Shown here: in pieces, positions 26,836-34,810 of the stretch
Numbering within the stretch: position 1 is the first letter of the stretch
Layout of the letters: each line of letters starts with the position of its first letter
Source of the DNA: Mesorhizobium kowhaii
GTDB taxonomy: Bacteria; Pseudomonadota; Alphaproteobacteria; Rhizobiales; Rhizobiaceae
Direction: 5' to 3'
NCBI RefSeq assembly: GCF_003253745.1
Contig: NZ_MZXV01000076.1
Span: 248,001 to 312,000, forward strand
Length of the DNA stretch: 64,000 bases
Position numbers and translations under genes: made by a program
The notes under the pieces: model-generated
The model's input: the letters and a program-made list of their open reading frames with translations, nothing else
What the model was told of the DNA's origin: nothing
Database searches by the model: none

Positions 26836-27627
26836 ATGACTTCATCGCCTGCCCGCGCTTTCGGCATGCGGACGATCCTCATCCTCGTCTTCGCCTTCCT
26901 CTACATCCCGATCGCCGTGCTGGTGGCGCTGTCCTTCAACAAAGGTGGGCTGCCGACGGCATGGTCCGGCTTTTCGCTGAAATGGTACGCTTCGCTGGCC
27001 GGCAATTCCGCCATCCTCTCCGCCGCGCTCAACACGCTGATCGTGGCACTGGTGTCGACGGCCATCGCCACGCTGCTCGGCACGCTGCTGGCGATCGGCG
27101 TCGAGATGCGCCGGCAGTACGGCAAGGGTCTCGAGGCGCTGATCTTCGCGCCGATGATCATCCCCGACATCGTGCTGGCGATCGCGCTGCTGTCGTTCTT
27201 CTCCATGCTCAACCTGACCATGGGCCTGCACACCATCATCCTTGCCCATGTCGTCTTCAACCTCGCCTTCGTCTGTTCGGTAGTGCGTGCCCGGCTGAAG
27301 AGTTTCGACTGGTCGATCGTCGAGGCGTCCGCCGACCTTGGCGCTTCAGCTATCACCACCTTCCGGCGGGTGACATTGCCGGTCATCCTGCCGGCCGTGG
27401 TCGCCGGCGCGCTGCTTGCCTTCACGCTGTCAGTCGACGAGTTCATCATCGCTTTCTTCACCGCCGGCGCCGGCCGCGCCTCGACCACGCTGCCGATGCA
27501 GATCTATGCGATGATCCGTTTCGGCATCACGCCGGAGATCAACGCCCTCGCAACCATCGTCATGGCTGTCAGCATCACCGCGCTGACCCTGTCGCAGCGG
27601 CTCAACCCTGGGATAACAGGCCAATGA
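26836..27627 (+). CDS. Polyamine-type ABC transporter permease (PotC/PotI-like)
   Basis: The 263-residue permease starts at the ATG at 26836, five bases after GGAGGG. It has six helices, an early FLYIPIAVLVALSFNKGGLPTAWSGFSLKWY segment typical of PotC/PotI, and the coupling loop EASADLGASAITTFRRVTLPVILPAVVAGALLAFTLSVDEF. It forms the channel together with the permease at 25759. The stop overlaps the ATPase start in ATGA. Confidence 0.9.
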   Translation: MTSSPARAFGMRTILILVFAFLYIPIAVLVALSFNKGGLPTAWSGFSLKWYASLAGNSAILSAALNTLIVALVSTAIATLLGTLLAIGVEMRRQYGKGLEALIFAPMIIPDIVLAIALLSFFSMLNLTMGLHTIILAHVVFNLAFVCSVVRARLKSFDWSIVEASADLGASAITTFRRVTLPVILPAVVAGALLAFTLSVDEFIIAFFTAGAGRASTTLPMQIYAMIRFGITPEINALATIVMAVSITALTLSQRLNPGITGQ

Positions 27628-28697
27628 GCGAACCGCGCACGCTGCTGGCCATCGATCATGTGTCGAAGAACTTCGGTCGGGTGACCGCTGTCGACGGCAT
27701 CTCGCTCGACATCCGTGAGAACGAGTTCTTCGCCCTGCTTGGCCCTTCCGGCTGCGGCAAGACCACGCTGCTGCGCATGCTGGCCGGTTTCGAGACGCCA
27801 AGCGACGGGCGCATCCTGCTCGACGGCCGCGACATCGCCAGGACCCCGCCCAACAAACGGCCGGTCAATTTGATGTTCCAGTCCTACGCGCTGTTTCCGC
27901 ATATGAGTGTCCGGGCCAATGTGTCCTATGGGCTGGAGATGGAGCGTTTGCCGGCTAGCGAAATCCGCTCCCGCGTCGATGCCATCCTGGCGACGACCGA
28001 ACTCGTCGCCTTCGCCGACCGCAAGCCGGAGCAATTGTCGGGCGGCCAGAAGCAGCGCGTCGCGCTGGCCCGGGCGCTGGTCAAGCGGCCCCGGCTGCTG
28101 CTGCTCGACGAACCGCTCGGCGCGCTCGACAAGAAACTGCGCGGCGCCATGCAGCTGGAACTGAAGCGCCTGCAGCACGAGGTCGGCATCACCTTCGTCA
28201 TCGTCACCCACGACCAGGAAGAATCGCTTGTCATGGCCGACCGCATGGCGGTGCTGAGAGACGGCAAGCTGCTGCAATGCGACACGCCGCATACGATCTA
28301 CGAACATCCCGCCGACCGCTTCGTTGCCGATTTCATCGGCGTGATGAATTTCGTGCCGGGCAAGGCCGCCACCGATGGTGTCATGGCAGGCAATGGCACT
28401 CGGATCGCCGGCAAGGTTCCCGCCTCGCTTTCGCCCGGTGCGTCCGCTGTCGCGTCGGTGCGGCCCGAGCGCATCCGGCTGTTCCCGTCGGATGAGACCG
28501 CCAACCGCACCACCGGCACGGTCGAGGCACTCGCCTATCACGGTCTCGACCTGCAGCTGCATGTCCGCAGTGCTCTGTCGCCAAAACCGTTCCTGGTGCG
28601 TGTCACCGCCGATGCCGCCGACCGCCGGCCGGTGTCGTCAGGCGACCAGGTCGAACTCGGCTGGGACGCCGCCGATGTCAGAATTTTCGCAGAGTGA
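27624..28697 (+). CDS. Polyamine-type ABC transporter ATPase (PotA/PotG-like)
   Basis: The 357-residue ATPase has Walker A GPSGCGKTT (about 41-49), Q-loop NLMFQSYALFPHMSV, signature LSGGQKQRVALARAL, Walker B LLLLDEPLGALDKKLR and the switch histidine in IVTHDQEE. A C-terminal TOBE domain (about 285-357) contains SVRPERIRLF. It energises the transporter encoded upstream. Although the frame stays open far upstream across the repeat, the ATG at 27624, overlapping the permease stop, is the family start. Confidence 0.92.
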   Translation: MSEPRTLLAIDHVSKNFGRVTAVDGISLDIRENEFFALLGPSGCGKTTLLRMLAGFETPSDGRILLDGRDIARTPPNKRPVNLMFQSYALFPHMSVRANVSYGLEMERLPASEIRSRVDAILATTELVAFADRKPEQLSGGQKQRVALARALVKRPRLLLLDEPLGALDKKLRGAMQLELKRLQHEVGITFVIVTHDQEESLVMADRMAVLRDGKLLQCDTPHTIYEHPADRFVADFIGVMNFVPGKAATDGVMAGNGTRIAGKVPASLSPGASAVASVRPERIRLFPSDETANRTTGTVEALAYHGLDLQLHVRSALSPKPFLVRVTADAADRRPVSSGDQVELGWDAADVRIFAE

Positions 28698-28709
28698 AGG
28701 AGACGCCTG

Positions 28710-29984
28710 ATGGCGCAGAAGACGATCGCGTTTTTTCCCGAAGCGGCCTACGGCCCGGCGCTCAATTCCGTCGGCATCGCCCAGGCGGTCGAGGCGCGTG
28801 GACACAGAGCGGTGTTCCTGTCCGATCCCGGCTTCGTCGATGTCTACAAGGGCTACGGCTTTGAGGCCCATCCGGTGAACCTGTCCGAGCCGATGCCGCC
28901 GGAGCAGATGGCCAAGTTCTGGGAGGATTTCATCAACGGCCACATCCCGAACTTCCGCAAATCGCCCTACGACCAGATCGACAATTACGTGAAGGATTGC
29001 TGGACGGCGATCGTCGACAGCGCCAAATGGGCGCAGAAGGATCTGCCACGCGTACTCGCGGCCATCAAGCCGGACGTGATCTGCGTCGACAACGTCATCC
29101 TGTTCCCTGCGATCAAACAGTTCGGCAAGCCGTGGGTGCGCGTCATCTCCTGCTCGGAAAACGAGATCGAGGACGACGACATCCCGCCGCATCTCTCCGG
29201 CTGCGGCGAGAACGACCATGCCGGGCACCAGCGCTACCGCGACCATTTCAACGCCGTGATCCAGCCGATCCACGACGATTTCAACGCCTTCCTCACCGCC
29301 AACAACGAGGCGCCCTATCCGATCGGCCAGTTCTTCGAGGCCTCGCCTTACCTCAACCTGCTGCTTTATCCCGAGGCGGCAAAGTTCAAGCGCCGCCATC
29401 CGCTCGACCCGGCAAAGTTCCAGTATCTCGAAGGCTGCGTGCGGCAGGAAAAACCCTACACGGTGCCGACCTTCGCTGAGAATAATGACGGCCCGCTGCT
29501 TTACGTTTCCTTCGGCAGCCTGGGCGCCGGCGATGTCGACCTGTTGAAGCGCATCATCGCGACGCTGGGCAAGACGCGCTACCGCGCGCTGGTCAATGTC
29601 GGCGGCTACAAGGACCAGTACACGGACGTGCCCGGCAACGTCATCGTCGAGAGCTGGTTCCCGCAGCCTTCGGTCATTCCGCAGGTCGAAGCTGTCATCC
29701 ACCATGGCGGCAACAACTCGTTCACCGAGTGCCTCTATTTCGGCAAGCCGGCGATCATCATGCCCTATGTCTGGGACGGCCACGACAACGCCACCCGTGT
29801 CGAGGAAACCGGCCACGGCTTCGGCATGCCGCGCTACGACTGGAACGACGCCAAACTGGTCGCCAAGATCGAAGCCTGCCTGACGGATCCAGCGATGAAA
29901 GCCAAGCTCGCGAAGACCTCGGCACAGATGCACGCGCAGAACGGTCCGGAGAAGGCGGCTGGTTTGCTGGAGGCGTTGTTGTGA
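28710..29984 (+). CDS. GT-B fold glycosyltransferase (UGT/MGT-like), copy 2
   Basis: The 424-residue protein begins MAQKTIAFFPEAAYGPALNSVGIAQAVEARGHRAVF and shares motif order and spacing with the copy at 22171: VDNVILFPA, WVRVISCSENEIEDDDIPPHLSG, LLYVSFGSLGAGDVDL, ESWFPQPSVIPQVEAVIHHGGNNSFTECLYFGKPAIIMPYVWDGHDNATR. The donor-site motif is intact, so it is likely active. It follows the ATPase gene by 12 bases with its own ribosome site, and its stop overlaps the first cupin start (GTGA). Acceptor and sugar donor are unknown. Confidence 0.86.
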   Translation: MAQKTIAFFPEAAYGPALNSVGIAQAVEARGHRAVFLSDPGFVDVYKGYGFEAHPVNLSEPMPPEQMAKFWEDFINGHIPNFRKSPYDQIDNYVKDCWTAIVDSAKWAQKDLPRVLAAIKPDVICVDNVILFPAIKQFGKPWVRVISCSENEIEDDDIPPHLSGCGENDHAGHQRYRDHFNAVIQPIHDDFNAFLTANNEAPYPIGQFFEASPYLNLLLYPEAAKFKRRHPLDPAKFQYLEGCVRQEKPYTVPTFAENNDGPLLYVSFGSLGAGDVDLLKRIIATLGKTRYRALVNVGGYKDQYTDVPGNVIVESWFPQPSVIPQVEAVIHHGGNNSFTECLYFGKPAIIMPYVWDGHDNATRVEETGHGFGMPRYDWNDAKLVAKIEACLTDPAMKAKLAKTSAQMHAQNGPEKAAGLLEALL

Positions 29985-30331
29985 CCTCCTCCGCACCACA
30001 CCTCTACCAAGCCTCAACCCGCACCGACCTCGCCGACTGGGGCGCGCAGCCGGATGCACTGGACGGCGCTTCCCACTCCACCGGCCGGCTGGTGCACAAG
30101 GGGCCGAACAACCAGCCGGAATCCGGCATCTGGGTCTGCACGCCCGGCCGCTGGCGCCTTAGCATCCCGCGCGATGAATTGTGCCATTTCGTCGCCGGCC
30201 GCGCGACCTACCGGTCGGATGTCGGCGAAGAGATAGAAGTCACCGCTGGAACCGTGGTCATGTTCCCGGCCGGCTGGGCGGGCGAATGCATCGTGCATGA
30301 GACCATGCGCAACGTCTACATGCTGGCTTGA
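29981..30331 (+). CDS. Small cupin-fold protein (DUF861-like), first of three
   Basis: The GTG at 29981 overlaps the glycosyltransferase stop and gives 116 residues. The shared plan of the three cupins is visible: DLADWGAQ, HSTGRLVHKGPNNQPESGIWVCTPGRW, RDELCHFVAGRATY, EIEVTAGTVVMFPAGWAG and VHETMRNVYM. The cupin_3 family includes ureidoglycine aminohydrolase-like folds, but the classic metal-binding His cluster is not obvious here. It may be a ligand-binding or isomerase-type cupin. Confidence 0.75.
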   Translation: MTSSAPHLYQASTRTDLADWGAQPDALDGASHSTGRLVHKGPNNQPESGIWVCTPGRWRLSIPRDELCHFVAGRATYRSDVGEEIEVTAGTVVMFPAGWAGECIVHETMRNVYMLA

Positions 30332-30334
30332 AAG

Positions 30335-30379
30335 GATGATCCCGAAAAGTGGGAATTGGTTTTCGGACAAGATCATGCT
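30335..30379. repeat. RIME-type short palindrome between cupin genes
   Basis: Arms containing GATGATCCCGAAAA (from 30335) and TTTTCGGACAAGATCATGC (to about 30379) form an imperfect hairpin of the GATC-CCGAAAA type. A related but diverged palindrome occurs at 60043-60089. It lies between the first and second cupin genes. Confidence 0.65.
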
Positions 30380-30407
30380 CAAGCAAAGGTACACGGAGTT
30401 TGATGAC

Positions 30408-30749
30408 ATGCCGACACCGCATTGGCCGAAGGCCTCGATCGTGGACCTGGAAGACTGGGGCGCGGGCAGCAACACGCTCGCCGGCTCGCCGCGTGCGTCG
30501 GGCAAGATCCTGTCGCAGAACCCGGACGGATCGAGCGAATGCGGCCTGTGGTCATGCACGTCAGGCACGCGGAAGGTCACCTTCCCGGCCGACGAGTTCT
30601 GCCATTTCCTGTCGGGCCGCGGCAGCTACATCCACGACAATGGCGAACAGATTCCGGTCGAGGCCGGCACGCTTGTGTTCTTCCCCGCCGGCTGGACCGG
30701 CATCTCCATCATCACCGAAACGCTGACCAAGGCCTTCATGTGCCGGTGA
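30408..30749 (+). CDS. Small cupin-fold protein (DUF861-like), second of three
   Basis: The 113-residue product starts at the ATG at 30408, with CGGAG about nine bases upstream. It repeats the trio's pattern: IVDLEDWGAGSNTL, ASGKILSQNPDGSSECGLWSCTSGTRKV, DEFCHFLSGRGSYIHDNGEQIPVEAGTLVFFPAGWTG and a closing KAFM strand. Compared with its neighbours, the HETxxxVYM end is altered to ITETLTKAFM. No catalytic function can be assigned. Confidence 0.75.
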   Translation: MPTPHWPKASIVDLEDWGAGSNTLAGSPRASGKILSQNPDGSSECGLWSCTSGTRKVTFPADEFCHFLSGRGSYIHDNGEQIPVEAGTLVFFPAGWTGISIITETLTKAFMCR

Positions 30750-30777
30750 GCACCAAGGCCATTCTAGGGGAATCGAT

Positions 30778-31122
30778 ATGACAACGCCGATCATGAAATC
30801 GCCGCTCGCCATCACCGATCTCGTCGACTGGGGCGCCATCCCGACGATGATCGAGGGCGAGTCCCACACTTCGGGCAAGCTTCTGTACAAGGGGCCGGAG
30901 GGTCGTTCCGAGTGCGGCCTCTGGGTCTGCACGCCTGGCAAATGGCACTGCCACGTCACCCGCGACGAGTTCTGCCACTTCCTCGAGGGCCGCTGCACCT
31001 ATGTCCATGAATCCGGCGAAGTGATCGAGATCGAGCCGGACACGGCGGCCTTCTTTCCGCAGGACTGGAAAGGCGTCTGCACCGTCCATGAGACGATCAA
31101 GAAGGTCTACATGATCCGCTGA
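30778..31122 (+). CDS. Small cupin-fold protein (DUF861-like), third of three
   Basis: The 114-residue protein begins MTTPIMKSPLAITDLVDWGAIPTMIEG after AGGGGAA. It contains SGKLLYKGPEGRSECGLWVCTPGKW, RDEFCHFLEGRCTYVHESGEVIEIEPDTAAFFPQDWKG and VHETIKKVYMIR. It is closest in motif sequence to the first cupin. It lies between the second cupin and the aldehyde dehydrogenase, 20 bases ahead of the latter, so all appear to be one operon. Function unknown. Confidence 0.78.
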   Translation: MTTPIMKSPLAITDLVDWGAIPTMIEGESHTSGKLLYKGPEGRSECGLWVCTPGKWHCHVTRDEFCHFLEGRCTYVHESGEVIEIEPDTAAFFPQDWKGVCTVHETIKKVYMIR

Positions 31123-31142
31123 GCGGATCTGAGAGGATATCC

Positions 31143-32651
31143 ATGCATTTCTCCCCTGACCGGCCGGCTTTCTTCGTCAACCCGGATTACCGGCCGATGG
31201 CCGGCGCGAACAAACCGGTGATCGATCCGGCGACGCTGGAAACGGTCGGGGCCATCGCGCCCGCCAGCGATGGTGAGATCGACACCGCGCTGACCGCGGC
31301 CACCAAGGCGCAGGCCGTCTGGAAAAAGCTCGACGCCAAGAGCCGCGCCAAGCATCTGCATGCCGTCGCCAATGCCATCGAGGCGGCCGACTTCACGCGC
31401 TGCGCCGAGCTGATGGTGCGCGAGATGGGCAAGCCCTATCCGGAAGCCATCGGCGAGATCGCCAATTGCGCGCCGATCTTCCGCTACTACGCCGAGATGG
31501 CGCGCGACGATGCCGGCAAGATCGCCGGCACGACGCAGGCCGGTTCGTTCCAGTATGCGCGTTACGAGCCCTACGGCGTGTCGGTGCACATCATGCCTTA
31601 CAACTTCCCGATCCTGCTGATGTGCTGGACCGTCGCCGCTTCGCTGGCCGCCGGCAATGCCTGCATCATCAAGCCGGCCGAGGCGACCACCCTGTCGACG
31701 CTCGACTACATGACCGTGTTCCGTTCGCTGCCGGAAGGGCTGGTCTCCTGCCTGCCCGGCGGCGCTGCGACAGCGCAAGCGCTGATCGCTTCCGACCGCA
31801 CCCATGCCGTCGCCTTCACCGGCTCGGTCGCCGCCGGCAAGGCGGTTGCGGTGGCCTGTGCCGAACGCATGAAGCCGTGCGTCATCGAAGCCGGCGGCAG
31901 TGATCCGCTGATCATCAGCCAACACGCCCCGCTCGAGGTCGCCGCGGCCGGCAGCGTCACCGCTGCCTTCCATCTCACCGGCCAGGTCTGCACCTCGGCC
32001 GAGCGCTTCTTCGTCGTCGACGCCGTGCATGACCGCTTCGTCGCGCTGTTCGCCGAAAGGACACGCGCGCTTCGCATCGGCAACGGACTGGACAAGACCG
32101 AGATCGGCCCGCTGGTCAGCGAAGGCGCGCGGGCCAAGGTCATGCGGTTGGTGGACGACGCTATCGCCAACGGCGCCGTTGCCGTCACCGGCGGCCGCAT
32201 TCCGCCAGCGCACAACACAGGCTGGTTCTACGAGCCGACCATCCTGACCGGCGTTACCTCTGACATGGCGATCGTGCGCGAAGAGTGCTTCGGCCCGGTC
32301 GCAGCGATCTGCCGGGTCAAGGATTTCGACGAAGCGATCCGGCTTGCCAATGACAGCCCGTTCGGGCTTGGCGCCTCGGTGTTCACCACCGATCTGGCCG
32401 AAGCGCATGACGCCGCCGAGCGGCTCGAGGCTGGCATGGTCTGGGTCAACAACCCGCTGATCGACAATGACGCCTTGCCCTTCGGCGGCTGGAAGGCGTC
32501 AGGCCTCGGCCGCGAGCTTGGACGCCAGGGGCTGGACGCCTTCCGCCGCTCGAAGATGGTCATCATCGACCACAGACCGGCGATCCAGGACTGGTGGTAC
32601 CCCTACCCCGACAGCTGGTTCCGAGAGACCGGCGGCCGCAAGCACATATAG
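31143..32651 (+). CDS. Aldehyde dehydrogenase family protein
   Basis: The 502-residue enzyme has the ALDH fold: MPYNFPILLMCWTVAASLAAGNACIIKPAEATTLS in the NAD-binding part, FTGSVAAGKAV, the general-base region VIEAGGSDPLII, and catalytic Cys in LTGQVCTSAERF. EECFGPVAAI and NNPLIDNDALPFGGWKASGLGRELG follow. In a PuuA/PuuB-type route it would oxidise the gamma-glutamyl aldehyde. The general-base motif differs slightly from the common ELGGK/S form. It ends the operon and converges on the next GntR gene. The hairpin-like CGCGG-GATAT-CCGCG follows its stop. Confidence 0.9.
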   Translation: MHFSPDRPAFFVNPDYRPMAGANKPVIDPATLETVGAIAPASDGEIDTALTAATKAQAVWKKLDAKSRAKHLHAVANAIEAADFTRCAELMVREMGKPYPEAIGEIANCAPIFRYYAEMARDDAGKIAGTTQAGSFQYARYEPYGVSVHIMPYNFPILLMCWTVAASLAAGNACIIKPAEATTLSTLDYMTVFRSLPEGLVSCLPGGAATAQALIASDRTHAVAFTGSVAAGKAVAVACAERMKPCVIEAGGSDPLIISQHAPLEVAAAGSVTAAFHLTGQVCTSAERFFVVDAVHDRFVALFAERTRALRIGNGLDKTEIGPLVSEGARAKVMRLVDDAIANGAVAVTGGRIPPAHNTGWFYEPTILTGVTSDMAIVREECFGPVAAICRVKDFDEAIRLANDSPFGLGASVFTTDLAEAHDAAERLEAGMVWVNNPLIDNDALPFGGWKASGLGRELGRQGLDAFRRSKMVIIDHRPAIQDWWYPYPDSWFRETGGRKHI

Positions 32652-32677
32652 GTCGAAAAGTCCGCGGGATATCCGCG

Positions 32678-33382
32678 TTATGAAGACAGCCCTATCGAAT
32701 CTGCCTTGCGACTTGCTGGATCACCCGCGGCGAATACGGCGCTCGCCTCGCTGACGATGGAAACGTGGTCCCGTGCCGCCTTGCCGGCGGCAGCGCCATC
32801 GCCGCGCATGATCGCGGTGACGATGGCGTCATGCTCCTGCCAGGATTTGGCCAGGCGGCCTGGCAGCATGAACTGGGCGCGACGGAACGGCGCCAGCCGG
32901 CTGCGCGTCATTACGGTTAGCTCCGAGATATGGGTGCTGTGGGCACCGCGATAGAGCCGGGTGTGGAACTCGGTGTTGAAATATTCATAGTCCTCCTCGG
33001 CGCCCAATCGCACCAGGCGGGCCGAGGCCTGATGCTCAACCTCCAGCGCGCGGCGCTCGCCAGCGGTCATGCGTTCGGCGCAGAAGCGCGCGCAAATACC
33101 TTCAAGCTCGGCCATGCTTTCGAACATCGAGGCGAGATGTTCCTGCGTGACCACCGCGACGATGGCGCCGCGGTTTGGCCGCCTTTCCACCAGGCCCATG
33201 GCACTGAGCTGACCGAGCGCCTCCCTGACCGGCGTGCGTGATACGTCGAAGCGGGCGGCCAGCGACGCCTCGTCGAGTTTTTCACCGGGGCGCAGGAAAC
33301 CGGTGACGATGCGGTCGCCAATCGCCCTCACCATTTGATCGACGGTCGTACCCGACCTGATCAAGTTGCGCTTTCCCGACAC
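32678..33382 (-). CDS. GntR-family (FadR subfamily) transcriptional regulator
   Basis: From the GTG at 33382, preceded by a strong GGAGGAG, the protein is 234 residues; an ATG at 33421 is in frame but has no ribosome site. The wHTH at about 10-75 includes RPGEKLDEASLAARFDVSRTPVREALGQLSAMGLVERRPNRGAIV. The FCD domain has FHTRLYRGAHSTHI and HDAIVTAIMRGDGAAAGKAARDHV. It is divergent from the BMP-type/biuret operon and most likely its regulator, with candidate sites in the shared promoter. Confidence 0.88.
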   Translation of the reverse strand: MSGKRNLIRSGTTVDQMVRAIGDRIVTGFLRPGEKLDEASLAARFDVSRTPVREALGQLSAMGLVERRPNRGAIVAVVTQEHLASMFESMAELEGICARFCAERMTAGERRALEVEHQASARLVRLGAEEDYEYFNTEFHTRLYRGAHSTHISELTVMTRSRLAPFRRAQFMLPGRLAKSWQEHDAIVTAIMRGDGAAAGKAARDHVSIVSEASAVFAAGDPASRKADSIGLSS

Positions 33383-33504
33383 GTCTCCTCCGTCCAGTCT
33401 TTTCGTGGCCGTGAATCGCATGGCTCGCGGACCAGCTTCGACTCGGGCATCCTCTCTATGCCTGTATTTTAATCTACATGTCAAACTGTCTATTTTAAAA
33501 GCAA

Positions 33505-33611
33505 AAAGTGCATGCAATTGCCCGTCACTTGTGCAGGTGTCATTGGGGCAATTGTTGATTTAATTGGATAAATTTCACTGTTTAAACTGGCACGCTGATT
33601 GCATGCACTTT
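33505..33611. promoter_or_regulatory. Pair of inverted GCATGC-centred sites, candidate GntR operators
   Basis: The 14-mer AAAGTGCATGCAAT (33505-33518) and its exact reverse complement (33598-33611) flank a 79-base AT-rich stretch. Each contains TTGCATGCAC or its complement, a near-palindrome of the FadR-type GntR kind. A second nested inverted repeat, CAATTGCCC (33515-33523) and GGGCAATTG (33546-33554), lies inside. The positions are between the divergent GntR gene and the BMP binding-protein gene. Confidence 0.6.
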
Positions 33612-33660
33612 CATGACAAGGTTAACCGACTCGAAAAGGGTCTTACAGGGGAGCATTCAC

Positions 33661-34788
33661 ATGACCGACAGATTCATGCTTAACCGTCGCCAGTTGCTCA
33701 AGACCTCCGCCGCCGGAGCCGCACTTGGTCTTGCCTCAGCATCGTTTCCAATCAGCAGAGCCTTTGCCGCCGCTGCGACGGTCGGCTTCATCTATGTCGG
33801 TCCGAAGGACGACTATGGTTACAATCAGGCGCATGCCGAGGGTGCCGCGGCGCTGAAGGGCATCGACGGGATCACCGTCGTCGAGGAGGAGAATGTGCCG
33901 GAGACGGTCGATGTCCAGAAGACCATGGAATCCATGATCAATCTCGACGGGGCCTCGCTGATCTTCCCGACCTCCTTCGGCTATTTCGACCCCCATATGC
34001 TGGCCATGTGCGCGAAATTCCCTGACGTGCAGTTCCGTCATTGTGGCGGCATGTGGAACAAGGACAAGCATCCGATGAACGCCGGCTCTTATTTCGGCTA
34101 TATCGGCATGGGCCAATACCTCAATGGCGTCGTCGCCGGCCACACCTCGAAGACCAAGAAACTCGGCTTTGTCGCGGCCAAGCCGATCCCGCAGGTGCTG
34201 CTCAACATCAACTCCTTCCTGCTCGGTGCGCGCTCGGTCGACCCGACCATCACCTGCCAGGTAATCTTCACCGGCGAGTGGTCGCTGGCGGTCAAGGAGG
34301 CGGAAGCCACCAACGCGCTGGTCGACCAAGGCGCCGACGTCATCACCTGCCATGTCGATAGCCCGAAAGTGGTGGTCGAGACGGCGGCCGGTCGCGGTGC
34401 CTTCGTTTGCGGATATCACGCCAACCAAAGCCCGCTGGCACCCGAAAAATACCTCACCGGCGCCGAGTGGAACTGGGCCAAGGTCTACAAGATGTTCGTC
34501 GACGACCTGGTCGCCGGCACGCCGCTGCCCAACTTCACCCGCGGCGGCCTGGCCGACGGTTTCGTCAAGATGAGCCCGCTCGGCCCCGCCGTCGGCGAGG
34601 CCGCGCACAAGCAGTTCGACGCCACGCTGGCCGAAATGATGAAGGGCGGTTTCTCCGTCATCAAGGGCCCGCTCAAGAGCAACAAGGGCGTTGTCGTCGC
34701 CACCGAGGGCCAGGCCTTCGTCGAGACCGCCATCGAGCTCGAAAGCATGGATTATCTCGTTGAGGGCGTCGTCGGCTCGACCGCCTAA
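33661..34788 (+). CDS. BMP-family ABC transporter substrate-binding protein of the biuret operon
   Basis: The 375-residue protein starts at the ATG at 33661, seven bases after AGGGGAG. It has a Tat-like leader (NRRQLLKTSAAGAALGLASASFPISRAFA). The BMP fold is visible in VGFIYVGPKDDYGYNQAHAEGAAALKGI, FPTSFGYFDPHMLAMCAKFPDVQFRHCGG, NSFLLGARSVDP, and CHVDSPKVVVETAAGRGAFVCGYHANQSPLAPEKYLTGAEWNWAKVYKMFV. Given biuret hydrolase and allophanate hydrolase in the same operon, a ureide ligand such as biuret or triuret is inferred. Confidence 0.9.
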   Translation: MTDRFMLNRRQLLKTSAAGAALGLASASFPISRAFAAAATVGFIYVGPKDDYGYNQAHAEGAAALKGIDGITVVEEENVPETVDVQKTMESMINLDGASLIFPTSFGYFDPHMLAMCAKFPDVQFRHCGGMWNKDKHPMNAGSYFGYIGMGQYLNGVVAGHTSKTKKLGFVAAKPIPQVLLNINSFLLGARSVDPTITCQVIFTGEWSLAVKEAEATNALVDQGADVITCHVDSPKVVVETAAGRGAFVCGYHANQSPLAPEKYLTGAEWNWAKVYKMFVDDLVAGTPLPNFTRGGLADGFVKMSPLGPAVGEAAHKQFDATLAEMMKGGFSVIKGPLKSNKGVVVATEGQAFVETAIELESMDYLVEGVVGSTA

Positions 34789-34810
34789 GGCTGAGCGCGG
34801 AGACGGGACC

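Noticed and set aside
26709..28697. A 662-residue ORF that looks like a membrane-protein/ATPase fusion
   Set aside because: The upstream part is an out-of-frame reading through the palindromic repeat and the permease gene. The ATPase starts at 27624 with an ATGA overlap.
28638..30059. 473-residue minus-strand ORF opposite the second glycosyltransferase
   Set aside because: No motifs, antisense composition; the plus strand encodes an intact GT-B enzyme.
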